A stretch of 64,000 nucleotides of DNA from assembly GCA_946811185.2 (NCBI GenBank), contig OX328107.1, positions 9,327,565-9,391,564 on the forward strand, given 5' to 3'. The stretch's first letter is position 1, and each line of letters opens with the position of its first letter. This DNA is from Hippopus hippopus (lineage: Eukaryota; Mollusca; Bivalvia; Cardiida; Cardiidae). The position numbers and the translations under genes were made by a program. The notes under the pieces are model-generated. The model made no database searches, was not told the DNA's origin, and saw only the letters and a list, made by a program, of their open reading frames with translations. Positions 54,653 to 64,000 of the stretch are shown here, in pieces.

Positions 54653-56479
54653 AAAGGGAGACAAATAAGTGGTGTATTCTGGCGATCCGATTCAATTATT
54701 TCTTAATTCTTTCACGACTGAATAAACTGCATTTTCTCAAAAGCTAAAAATACATTTCCTCTGCAAGATGAAGAGAGAGTTTGGTCATAATCTAGAATAT
54801 AGCAGTGGACAGTGCAGATCAGAGATCAGACTGCACATTCTGTGCAGTCTGATCTTGATCTACACTGTCAACAAAAGCTTCTGGTGTCATCTATGGTATG
54901 GAAAGAGTTAAAATATCTATACAATAAAAATTGTGTTCCCTTTTACAACTCACTAATCTACCAGTAACCCCAAGTGCTCTAAAAACATGAAGTGGAAAAT
55001 TACAATACGTACATAAACCTACATAATTATTTAGCATCAAGTCTATTCTGGCAAAAAAAATCTAAAAGAAGCCATCTGAAAGAGTAGAACTAAGATCAGA
55101 ATGTACATTTTGTGAAGTCTGATCTTGACCCACACTATCTCATTGCCAAAACAGCATCATTCTTGTTTAGTGCTCTAAGGATTCAAATAATACAGAAAGA
55201 AAAACCATACAACAAAAAAGATATAAAAACCACCAGTGCAAGAAAATCAACTCAAAGTTAACAATATTTGGAAAACCCCAAACCTCAGAAACTCACATTG
55301 CGTCTCACAGTGTTAGGTCTTATATTATACACTCTATAGCTAGATTGCTGGTAAAAGACATCTGCAAAGATTTAAATAATAAGTTAAATGTGAAAGAAAA
55401 GCATAGAAAAGCATCCAAAGAAAATTAAATTAACTGTACTAAACATTCTCATGGTCTTATAGCTGAGACAGAGTGCCATTGAAAGTAATGTTGGAAGAGG
55501 AGAAAATACTGGTTACCGGCATTGTTTCTTTTTCCAACATTTCTCAACCATTCAAAGATAAACTATGTCATAAAGGCCACAATGAACTGCTCTTTTATAC
55601 AGGTTTTAAATATGGATGGACCCACTATTTTGTTGATTGTTGTAGTGAAATCTTTTCCAACACGCTGATGCTTTATGATGTTAATGCATCAGCAGATTTA
55701 GAAAAAAAAAGAGCATCGCATGTGGATGCCAACCCTTGGCTGCAGTGGCTTGATATTTCAGTGAAAATTTTAAGTCGAAAGAGTCGTCAAAGGTTTTTTG
55801 ACAGTAGGGACACAGATGACAGGACCATGAAAATACCTAGATGTTTTCATCGAAAAAAGGCAAGCTAAAATCTTGAGACAAATTGAAAAAAAAAAGACTC
55901 AGAATGAGCTAATTTCTCCAATATTTTTGTCACATTTAATTTTCTTTATTCACTTCCCATTTTAATTCTAATTGTATTCTTATCTTTTTCTCTTCGGATT
56001 CCTTTCAAGAGTTTAGCACTTCATTATCTCAGGTAAAGAAGTTATCAATAGAAATGGGACATTCACACCACATCACCATAAAGACATGAAGTAAACATGC
56101 AGAAATGTAGTCCCCCAATGTTCCCCCTGCCCCCCCCCCATCTTCTTTCACTTTATTTCATTTGGAAAGAAAAGTTGAAAAAAGAAAACTCTTTGTGGCC
56201 AGTGTATTATCAAGATCAGACTGCATTAACTATGCAGTCTGTTCTTTTGTTTACACTGTCAACTTTACTGAGACAAAAAGAATCGTGAAACTGATATTTA
56301 TTTTGGTCCCTTTTCTGGCCCCCAAAAATATTGTTGGATTATGCACCATCCAGGGATTATCAAGAGAAGACATACCGTAATTCATAGGGATTCTGGGAGA
56401 AAAAAGTCATCATCAACAGAATGTTGATAATGTCAAAGAGACCACTGCACAATTTCTGAAGGGAGAGTGTCCATTTCAT
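54653..56479. other. no gene; three worn TTAA-GATC hairpins and a worn TTAA-229
   Basis: Hairpins at about 54805-54870 (GATCAGACTGCACATTCTGT facing TGCAGTCTGATCTTGATC, good), 55090-55140 (poor) and 56205-56270 (poor). A worn TTAA-229 hairpin is at 55480-55560. A 131-codon plus frame (55473-55868) starts inside that hairpin and includes a GCCAACCCTTGGCTGCAG stretch. A similar 'gtgccaacaattggctg' lies at 53270 inside a repeat, so I do not call it a gene. Confidence 0.45.
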
Positions 56480-56797
56480 CTAACCCTCTACCATATGATC
56501 CAAGGTTTTCGTGACCTTACAGAAAAAAAGCTTTTGAAAAATTGTGGAAAAAGGAGAAAATGCTGGCTACTGACCATTTTTTCCTTTTACCATGATATTT
56601 TTCCCCTTTTGAAGACAAATTTTATCATTAGAACCTCATGTTGCTGAACAGCTGAGATTTGTCTTTGAAATGTAGAAAACATTGTGGGAAATGGTGAGAA
56701 TGCTGTTTTTGCCAGCATTTTCTTCTTTTCCTACAATGTTTTAAAAAGCATTCTTCCTCGGGGTCATGAAAATACAGGATTGCTCGGTACAGAGGTA
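56480..56797. mobile_element. two diverged TTAA-229 copies
   Basis: First about 56480-56640 (CTAACCCTCTACCATATGAT; hairpin with a TGGCTACTGACCA apex). Second about 56645-56797 (GTAGAAAACATTGTGGGAAA; AAATACAGGATTGCTCGGTA). Confidence 0.65.
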
Positions 56798-56896
56798 GGG
56801 AATTTATTTTCTACAATGTATTTTGGCAGAAAATTACAAGTCATGACTGCAAATGTTCAAATCTGAAAAGGTGAAACATTGTAAAATTATCAGTCT

Positions 56897-57125
56897 TTAA
56901 CTCTTTGCTAAACAACAGTATTTTAGGCAGTCCAATTTGAAAGCACTTGCAGACAACAAAATTTATATGGCACAAATGATGAGATTTGTATCAGATAGTC
57001 TAGAAAACATTGTGGGAAAAGGAGAAAATGCTGGTTACCAGCATTTTCTCCTTTTCCAACAATGTTTTTCAGAAGGGCTACTTCTCAGGGTCGTTAAAAG
57101 TCGGGATTGTATGGTAAAGGGTTAA
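56897..57125. mobile_element. TTAA-229 element, complete
   Basis: TTAA at 56897-56900 and 57122-57125, exactly 229 bp. Confidence 0.9.
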
Positions 57126-57166
57126 AAGTTCATTCTATTAGCTCTTACTCTTTGTGAGGGATTTAA

Positions 57167-57399
57167 TTAACCCTTTACCACACAACCATGAGTTTTAACG
57201 ATTCTGAAGTAAAAGCCTTTTGAAAACATTGTTGGAAAAGGAGAAAATGCTGGTAATCAGCAGTTTCTCCATTACCCACAATGTTTTTTTTTCACCCTGT
57301 CAAAGACAGTAATCATCATTTGAGCTACTTTGAATTTGTTGTCTGCAAATGCCTTCAATTTGGACCAGTCTGAAATGTTGTCGTTTGGTAAAGAGTTAA
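57167..57399. mobile_element. TTAA-229 element, opposite orientation
   Basis: TTAA at 57167-57170 and 57396-57399 (233 bp), 41 bp from the previous copy and inverted relative to it. Confidence 0.85.
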
Positions 57400-57737
57400 G
57401 TAACTTTGGTTAACTAGTATAATGGGAAGTAATTCAAAATATCTATCTGAACAAATCTATAACCTGGTTGTCTCCCTTCAGTATCAATTAGCTAAAATAG
57501 CTATCAGTGCCGCATAGTGAGGTTTTGTCTCATTTATCTGACCAGAAAAACATAACAGGTAATTTCTCTATTTGCCAAAATTTTTTGCAAACTATTTCTT
57601 AGCCAGTATTAAATTTATCCAAATGGTATAATGAAAAATACCTGGAACGGACATATCATAACGTTAGCAGCAAAGAAACTGCCTGTATCCATAAATCTTT
57701 CTAATTCACATTCTTTGTCTTAATCAAGATTAACCTT

Positions 57738-57916
57738 TTAACCTTTTACTACACAATCCTGAGTTTCAAAAACCCTGAGGAAGAAGGCTTTTGAAAACGT
57801 TTTTTCTCTTTATCCCACAATGTTTTCTGTCCCATTCCACACAATTTTCATCATTTGAGACACTTTTTATTTGTTGTCTGCCAATGCTTTCAGTTTGTTT
57901 TGTGGTAAAGAGTTAA
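57738..57916. mobile_element. TTAA-229 element lacking one hairpin arm
   Basis: TTAA at 57738-57741 and 57913-57916 (179 bp). The sequence goes from GAAGAAGGCTTTTGAAAACG straight to TTTTTTCTCTTTATCCCACA. This is the deletion expected when a hairpin is lost during replication or repair. Confidence 0.8.
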
Positions 57917-58914
57917 AAATGTAACACAAGTTTTAAACGGCTAGACATTTTGGTTTCGTCAATTGGAATTTGCATAACTTCAAAATTTAAAAAATTCTTG
58001 AGAATTAGACTAGGAGTATGAAGAAGAATGATTGGTGAATACTGGCCGAGAAATGTTTGGAAACTAAGGACTGGACCAAGTGTCAGTGATGTAACTAAAA
58101 TATTGTTGAAAGTTGCGTAACACAACAAACGCAGAATTTATTCATTAAGACAGAAATCAGTTCAGTATTAAATCAAAGCGCTAACGCACTGAAGGCAGCG
58201 GGTTTCTTTTCTGGCTCCGAAAAACATGCTACTAATTGGTGTGTCCTGTGATTTTTTTCCTCGTAAACTAATGTAAATCAAAACGGAAAGTTCTCCAGAG
58301 CACTCTTACCCTTGAGATTGGGGTACAAGTTCACCAGGGTCCGAGTTCCCCAGCAACAAGGTATCTTATTGTATAAATGTGCCAGGTGGTGGAGAGGTGT
58401 TAAACCCAGCACTGTTTTTGTTTTATTTAAGCTTGAAAGTCTTTTGTTACCTTAGATTAAAAAGATAACTGAAACATGATGTTTTAATTTTTTTTCAGAG
58501 AACATACAGTATCAAGTTGAACTGCACTGTTTGAATATCATTGGCAGAACTATTTTGTTAGTGTACGAAACTGGTTTTGTTTACACGCGTATCCAGGCAA
58601 AACCTACCAGAAGCAAAAATCTGACCGAGACAAAGATAGTAGGCTTCAAAAATCAGTATATACGTGCACATGTGATGTGGGAACTATGACAGCGGGGTAA
58701 ACCCGCTGCCAAAAAGCAGCTGCTGACAACTTCTAAAATTTTGCAGCAAATCAGTATTGGACACATTGTGGCCAAGGGAGGAAACTTCTTGTAAGGGATT
58801 ATTTCTCTATATGTAACAGTATTTTTAGATACATTGTTCAGATATCACGCAGCTTTGAAAACTTTTCATATAGATAAACCACATTTTAGGAGGAGGTTTT
58901 TAAACATATCTGCC
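57917..58914. other. no certain feature; GC-richer island at 58300-58400
   Basis: AT-rich except for 58306-58400 (ACCCTTGAGATTGGGGTACA... CCAGGTGGTGGAGAGGTG). On the minus strand this island ends at CAAGG followed by GTAAGAG, a good donor, and one frame is open for about 40 codons. No clear acceptor, and no known family. It may be an exon of the minus-strand gene or an unclassified repeat. Confidence 0.3.
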
Positions 58915-59143
58915 TTAACTCCCTCATCACACATTCCTAGGTTTTCACGACCCTGAAGAAGAAAGCTTTAGAAAACATTTTGGGAAAAAAAGAAAATACT
59001 GGCAACCAGCATTTCCTCCTTTTCCCACAATATTTTCTATCCTATCAAAGACAAAAAATCATCAATTTTGCACCATTTAATTTGTCGTCTAAAATTGCTT
59101 TCAATTTGGTCTAGTTCAAAATTTTGCTGTTTTGTAAATGGTT
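58915..59143. mobile_element. TTAA-229 element, right TTAA lost
   Basis: TTAA at 58915-58918. The right end reads TTTTGTAAATGGTTATAT. Measured to where the second TTAA would be, the length is again about 229 bp. Confidence 0.8.
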
Positions 59144-59574
59144 ATATATAATTGGTTAGCTATAATATATAGGTCATAGGTCATGTTAGACAGCTAATGA
59201 TGCAAAACTGTTCAAAATAAATAGGTTTTCTAAAATTTCAGCACTATTAGGACACAATCTAAAATCACACCATTTTTGCGTTAGATCAAATTTCAAAAAG
59301 CAAGTCAAATTGCTAAAGTCTACAACAGACAAAATTAAAATGCTTCGTAAGCTTAAATGCATACCCAATTAACTGTTTCAGTAGCTGCAAAGCAGCTGAA
59401 GATTGCGAGAATCTTGAAAAGATGAAATGAAGAAAGTTACAACAAAAAAAGTAGTGAAGAGGAAATACAACATTTTGAAAGGGAACAGCAAAGGCTGAAT
59501 GGTTAATAAAAAAATCCCATGTCTTAATAATCCTGAAGGAAACAGTTGAAGAAAATACTAGTTTAGTTTGTATT

Positions 59575-59826
59575 GGAGTTTAATGCCATTTCAACAGCTT
59601 AGGTCATATCATGGCGGTTAGTGACGCACCCATGTGTTTCCTGGCTTTCTCACACCAGTACTGACACAACTTTCTTTTCAAAACCAATGACTACCTTTCT
59701 CACATGCATCAGAGGTAAGAGGCGAAAAATCGCCGGAAAGAAAGTTTGCCGCAACCGAGTATCAAACCCGCAACCTCAAGGTCACGAGTCAGATATGCTA
59801 ACCACTGAGCTACCCGGCTGGGCAAA
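59575..59826 (-). repeat. tRNA-derived SINE (second family)
   Basis: Minus strand: GCCGGGTAGCTCAGTGGTTA (A box), then GCGGGTTTGATAC (B box) about 40 bp on, then a tail with GGCGATTTTTCGCC and CTCTGATGCATGTGAG to CATGATATGACC. The tRNA head is one unit, unlike the SINEs at 25.7-26.3 kb. The GCCGGGT 5' strand can pair with ACTCGGT, but the other arms are poor, so not called as tRNA. Confidence 0.65.
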
Positions 59827-60025
59827 AAGAAAATACTAAGAAAACACTGTGGAAAATTGAAAAATGCTAGTTTCCACTAAATTCCTCATTATGCTTTCAA
59901 AAAGCTTTTTTCACAGGGTTTTAAAAACAGAATTGTTTGGTATAGGGCTACATGATAAATCCTTTACGTCAGAGAAAAAAGCTGTTTGAAAACAATGAAA
60001 TTACAACTGATAAAAAATTAACACT

Positions 60026-60431
60026 TAAGCTTCTAAGCCCCACTCACTGACCTTTTGCAGACAGTGTAAATCAAGATCAGACTGCACAGAACGTGCAGTC
60101 TGATCTTGGATCTACACTGTCCGATAAGGAGTTATTTTTCCTCCAAGAAATAAGTTTGAAATAAAACTATTTGGGTTTTTATTTTTGAAAGTTTTATTTA
60201 ACCCTTATCCTGCGAAATTAGTGAAATAACATTTTCAAGCCACCAGTATAAACCAAACTTTTGCTATTTCACAGGTATTTTGGGAGGATACATATCTCTA
60301 TATTGGACAGTGTAGATCCAAGATCAGACTGCACGTTCTGTGCAGTCTGATCTTGATCTACATTGTCCACAAAAGGTCAGTTAGTCGCGCTTAGCAGCCT
60401 AAGGGTTAACTTGTTTGGCAGGATAAGTGTA
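60026..60431. mobile_element. TTAA-GATC element carrying a second copy inside
   Basis: Outer copy: TTAACACTTAAGCTTCTAAG and a perfect hairpin at left, then TGAAAGTTTTATTTAA at 60186-60201. After the inner copy it continues CTTGTTTGGCAGGATAAGTG. The other copies at 14.9 and 16.5 kb show this stretch unbroken. Confidence 0.85.
60198..60409. mobile_element. TTAA-GATC element, inner copy with duplicated TTAA
   Basis: TTAA at 60198-60201 and 60406-60409; ends CCCTTATCCTGCGAA and TTAGCAGCCTAAGGG. It is inverted relative to the outer copy. The outer sequence is restored exactly by removing this unit with one TTAA. Confidence 0.88.
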
Positions 60432-60449
60432 AAACCATATACCAGACAA

Positions 60450-61060
60450 CATAATTTTAGACTTGATTAAATTGTAAGCATTTGCAGATGACAAAAATTA
60501 ACTGTGGCTTAAATGATGGGATTTGTCTGTGGAACATAAAGCTTTTGTCACATTTGACCCTCTGTTGTGACCTTGACCTTAGCACCTGAAATATCTGCTC
60601 TGAATTTTTCTCACAAAAGTGCAGACATACTTGAAATCTTTTCAAAGTCAGGCCTGGGGTTCATAAAAAGGCTTAAATGATCAGATTTGTTTATGGAACA
60701 TACAGCTTTGTCACATAATTGTGACCCTCTGCTCTGACCTTGACCTTGGCACCTGAAATATCTGCTCTGAATTTTTCTCATTAAAGTGCAGACATACTTG
60801 AAATCTTTTCAAAGTCAGGCCAGGGGTTCATGAGATGTGGAAGAGACACAATTTAAGAGCCCCCCCCCGACCTTGACCTATGACTATGAACCCGACATCT
60901 GAGACCTCTGCTCTGCACGTTTTCTCATCAAGGCGTGTATGAAATATTTTCAAAATTAGACATGGGGTTCAAGAGATACAGAGCAGACAAGAAATTGCTG
61001 ACAGAGAGACAGACAGCTGGGGCAGAACATAATATATCCCTTACGGCAGATAGCTTTTGA
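60450..61060 (+). mobile_element. tandem-core element, TGACCTTGACCTT type
   Basis: Units about 167 bp apart share GTGACCTTGACCTTAGCACC and AGTGCAGACATACTTGAAAT (60561 and 60728). A third shorter unit is at 60869. The tail has a (GACA)n tract and CTGGGGCAGAACATAATATA. 5' boundary unclear. The start overlaps a TTAA-229-like arm (60440-60510). Confidence 0.55.
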
Positions 61061-61232
61061 ATACAATTTTAGAAATCTAAAATTCAAAAAGCTTACATAA
61101 ATCTTTTAAACTTCAAAAGCAGAAGCATAATATTGAATTTGCCAAACGCTGAGAGGTACTAAAAGACTTCTATGACACATACAAAACCCCTAAACAGTAA
61201 GAAAAACATATATTGTAAAATCCGAAAGAAGA

Positions 61233-62380
61233 CAGGGCTGACAAATAGTGATAAAAATAGCTGGGTCCAGGACCTTTTGGCCCTTATAACAGGAGGGTCC
61301 GAAGTATACTCGGGCAGGTCTATGTTTTTATTAAGTCATAGTACAGGGTAGTGGTATCTCAGGAGATGACCAAAAACAACCCTTACCATTTCAATTTGCT
61401 TTTACTCTGGTGGCTTCAGCTGAAGAAAGATGTTCAAACAAATAAACAATTAGCATTATTATGTAGACCAACATAAAATTTGCAATTCGGAATATTTTTT
61501 ATTGTGTTAGTCTTCTTATGGCGCAACTAACGTCCCACAACTCAGTTGAACGGTTGCATCGTGGAACGAAACCCACGACCAACTTTCATTTCAATGTTGT
61601 TGGAAGGTCCCAACCCGCTCTTTGTCTCATATTTTCTATTTTCCTCAAATTATGAAAGCTCTGTTTTATTTTCTTCTGGAGTTTTCCTTTTGATATGGAG
61701 TTTTCCGTTTGATATCTGATGAAAACCCAAGTTTGAATAAATATTTTTTCGTAAACTTTTAGCGAAAAGCATAGCATTGTCTGCGCGTGCCATTTTCTTT
61801 GAAGATTCGACCTGTCTGCTATGACACATCACCAATCCCTGTATACCTGGGAAAAGTAGGGGTTATACTGAAGCTATTAGCCTATTACCCAAGCATGTAG
61901 GGGCTGTTTTGATAAATAGTTGATGCATAGGTTACATGCTAGCCAATCATAGCCGAATGAATTGCACCAGGTAGCGTTTTATTGTGTAAAAGTTTATTTC
62001 ATTTTGAAATTCAAAGTAACGGTTGTTGTTTTGAAAAAGACAAACCGGGAACCAGGGAAAACTGTTGATATTACAATGACTTAAATAAGTTTATGTGATA
62101 GAGTCCTCGGGCAGCCGGCGTACAGAAAATTTCCGAAGCAGTTCACTTTTACACCAAGATTGTCCTAAACAAACAGACCTGAATTATCATTAGAATGACT
62201 ATTCTAAATTTAAGTCATTCTTAATTTATTTTCGGGCATCAGACTTTTTACTTTAAAGACAAAACAGGTCCGACCTCCATTTTTACAGGTCCGTCGGACC
62301 CTCGCCTTGTTTTTTTCCTCGGGTCCGATCTCCTTTTCAGTAGGTCCCGGACCTCGGACTAGCACTATTTTTCAGCCCTG
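61233..62380. mobile_element. hAT-like element relic, CAGGGCTG ends
   Basis: CAGGGCTGACAAATAGTGAT at left. The right end, read in reverse, gives CAGGGCTGAAAAATAGTGCT. Both are followed inward by GGTCC-rich sequence (GGGTCCAGGACC; GGTCCGGGACC). CAGGGCTG is a typical hAT terminus. GAAGA flanks each side (61228-61232, 62381-62385), shorter than the 8 bp expected. About 1.15 kb, no transposase frame found. Confidence 0.55.
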
Positions 62381-62484
62381 GAAGAGCACGAAACATTTTT
62401 CGAAAACTATCAAATGCGTTTTTTTCAGCCTTTTTCAAATGTTCCTGTGAGTGTCATTTTTCTCCCAACCCTGTAGAGGATGTT

Positions 62485-62713
62485 TTAACCCTTTACCAAA
62501 CAATCCCTGGTTTTTACAACCCTGAGATAGAAGCCTTTTGAAAACATTGTGGGAAAAGGAGAAAATGCTGGTAACCAGCATTTTCTCCTTTTCCCACAAT
62601 GTTTTCTACCCTGCTGGAAACAAATTTCAAATTTTGAGTTACGTTTATTTTGTCGTCTGCAAGTGCTTTCAATTTGGACCAGTCTAAAATTTTGTCGTTT
62701 GGGAAAGAGTTAA
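62485..62713. mobile_element. TTAA-229 element, complete
   Basis: TTAA at 62485-62488 and 62710-62713, exactly 229 bp. The 33-nt hairpin arms look perfect, making it one of the youngest copies. Confidence 0.92.
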
Positions 62714-62826
62714 AACATCATGGGTTCAGAACAAAATGCTGGTATCCAGCTTTCTCTTCTTTCGCAAAAATATTTTTGTCCTCTTCAATGACAAATAAAC
62801 TATTTGTGCATCATTCTGTGAATGCT
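62714..62826. mobile_element. TTAA-229 fragment
   Basis: AACATCATGGGTTCAGAACA, AAATGCTGGTATCCAGCTTT and CAATGACAAATAAAC. A hairpin-centred remnant. Confidence 0.5.
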
Positions 62827-63055
62827 TTAACTCTTTACCAGACGACAAAATTTTAGACTGTTCCAATTTGAAAGCCCTGGCAGACGACAAAGTTAAAGTG
62901 ACTAAAAAATTATAATTTGTTTTGGGAAGGGAAGAAAACATTGTGGGGAAAGGAGAAAATGCTGGTTACCAGCATTTTCTCCTTTTTTCACATTGTTTTC
63001 AAAAGGCTTCTTTCACAGAGTCGTGAAAACCAGGAATTGTTTGGTAAAGAGTTAA
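62827..63055. mobile_element. TTAA-229 element, complete, opposite orientation
   Basis: TTAA at 62827-62830 and 63052-63055, exactly 229 bp. Inverted relative to the copy at 62485. Confidence 0.9.
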
Positions 63056-63093
63056 ATATTGACAAGTCTAGAATTAGTTATCTGATAAAGAGT

Positions 63094-63252
63094 TCACTCT
63101 CTACCATATGATAACATTTTAGACCTGTCAACATTGAAAGCATCATTTGCAGATGACAAATACACTGTGACACTTCTCCTTCTTCTACAATGTTTGCAAA
63201 AGCTTTTGTCTTTAGAGTCACTAAAACTTGGACTGTGTGGTAAAAGGTTAAA
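63094..63252. mobile_element. TTAA-229 element with deleted hairpin arm
   Basis: TTCACTCTCTACCATATGAT at left and GTGTGGTAAAAGGTTAA at right. The left hairpin arm and apex are gone (ACACTTCTCCTTCTTCTACA remains). Confidence 0.7.
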
Positions 63253-63561
63253 ATAAATGAAGTCAGAGAGTCAATAGACCTCTTTATACCATGATTATAC
63301 TTGAGAACCCGCATGCACCCTCACTGGATGAAAACGTAATTCTAATACATACTATGAAAAACAGCAATCTGTTGTTCAATATTTTGACTATAGCTGCAGT
63401 AATTCACATTAAACAGACTGATGTTCTAGAGGAAAAAGTGTTTCAAACTCATAAAAAAGGCAATTAGCCACAATATCGATATCAATAGGGTGCTGTTTTT
63501 CATAGTCTTTCATTCATTCGCTGTGGAATTCATAGTGTCGTAATTCTAATCATAGTCTTAC
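63253..63561 (-). other. intron sequence downstream of the coiled-coil exon
   Basis: Follows the splice donor of the exon at 63562 on the minus strand. AT-rich, with no repeat family or exon seen. Confidence 0.5.
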
Positions 63562-64000
63562 CTTCTCCATTTGTTTTCTGTAATTCTGATGAGTCAACTT
63601 TTTTGTCCAGAGACTGTGGCACAGTAAAGAATTTCAAGTTTTCCCTCTGAAGTTCTTTTTCAATGGCAGTTAGTTCTTCTGTTTTTCTCGAAACTTTATC
63701 CAGAAGTTCCTTCAGTTCTACTTCTTCACTTTCATATTGTTTAGTCTTATCTTTTATCTCCTTATTTCTTTCTTCAATATTTTTCTTAAGATCTGTTATA
63801 TCTTGCTTAAGTTTTAGTTCTTCTTCTTTCCTTCGTTTTTCATCACTCTTTAAAATTTCATTTTCCTTTTCAAGGTCATCACTACACATTTTAACCTTGA
63901 CCTGAAATTGATGTAGGTCATTTTCACACTTTTCTAATCTCTCACGCAAAGAAGTAATTTCAACTTTAATTTCTTTTTCAGCATGTTTCTCATTATCTAT
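63562..64000 (-). CDS. exon of a coiled-coil protein (partial)
   Basis: Open on the minus strand from the window edge to a consensus donor: GGAGAAG then GTAAGACT, with the exon's last base at 63562 and the intron starting at 63561. The frame stays open to position 64000, beginning IDNEKHAEKEIKVEITSLRE, so the exon continues past the window. About 146 residues are visible, rich in Glu, Lys and Leu with heptad-like spacing (EKENEILKSDEKRRKEEELK; DLKKNIEERNKEIKDKTKQY), a long coiled coil. It ends in a less charged stretch (FFTVPQSLDKKVDSSELQK). The codons past the donor up to a stop at 63530 are intron read-through. Coiled coils are too generic to name the protein. It may be a structural, motor-linked or scaffold protein. 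It splits a codon after its first base. Confidence 0.75.

Noticed and set aside
55473..55868. 131-codon open frame on the plus strand
   Set aside because: It starts inside a worn TTAA-229 hairpin and contains a stretch also found in a repeat near 53270. No domain.
59740..59826. Functional tRNA gene on the minus strand
   Set aside because: Only the acceptor-like arm pairs well. D, anticodon and T arms are poor, and a SINE tail follows.
61390..61440. 33-bp minus-strand exon with good acceptor (TTTCTTCAG) and donor (GTAAGG)
   Set aside because: It lies inside the hAT-like element at 61233-62380, and all three frames contain stops.
33765..63252. Many hairpins at irregular spacing, suggestive of a CRISPR array or bacterial terminators
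   Set aside because: Spacing is irregular, each hairpin sits in a 229-bp unit with TTAA at both ends, and the sequence is eukaryotic.

Overview
The window is eukaryotic, AT-rich and almost entirely non-coding. Interspersed repeats dominate it: palindromic TTAA-flanked miniature elements, foldback elements, mariner transposons, hAT-type termini, tRNA-derived SINEs, and elements with internal 145-166 bp tandem arrays that resemble the bivalve 'pearl'/Helitron-type non-autonomous elements. This mix, and sequences such as the AACAAGAGGGCC head with a GAGCTAA tail, point to a bivalve mollusc. A venerid clam is my best guess from recall, not something the window proves. No bacterial gene organisation, rRNA gene, convincing functional tRNA gene or CRISPR array is present.

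Layout. 1-20 kb: short TTAA elements and foldback elements, several nested in each other, a deleted mariner (9791-10749), and two short ORFs with signal-peptide-like starts (1251-1493 minus; 18917-19126 plus). The second sits just downstream of three diverged repeat copies rich in TGACGTCA motifs. 21.3-25.6 kb: a decayed mariner split by a 3 kb pearl-like element with two tandem arrays (145 bp and 166 bp monomers). 25.7-28.5 kb: two tRNA-derived SINEs and a second pearl-like element. 28.5-33.7 kb: mostly featureless. 33.7-63.3 kb: a dense field of one 229-bp palindromic element (TTAA-229) in more than 30 intact or degraded copies, with a nearly intact mariner (48011-49353), more pearl-like elements, and hAT-like elements near 34.6 kb and 61.2-62.4 kb.

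Host genes. The only well supported host coding sequence is a coiled-coil exon on the minus strand at the right edge (63562 to beyond 64000) ending in a consensus splice donor. Later exons of that gene should lie at lower coordinates. One phase-compatible candidate for a last exon is at 44708-44823 (minus). Much of the right half may therefore be intron.

The parts most worth checking are: the TTAA-229 family, with eight copies of exactly the same length; TTAA-targeted insertion of one element into a relative (60 kb) and into a different family (1.9-2.7 kb); a mariner with perfect 35-bp inverted ends and one nonsense codon; a conserved GTTGCCATGGCAAC palindrome (an RFX/X-box type site) near the 3' end of the pearl-like elements; and the secreted peptide candidate at 18.9 kb. 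All family assignments rest on reading the sequence by eye. Nothing was searched or computed.
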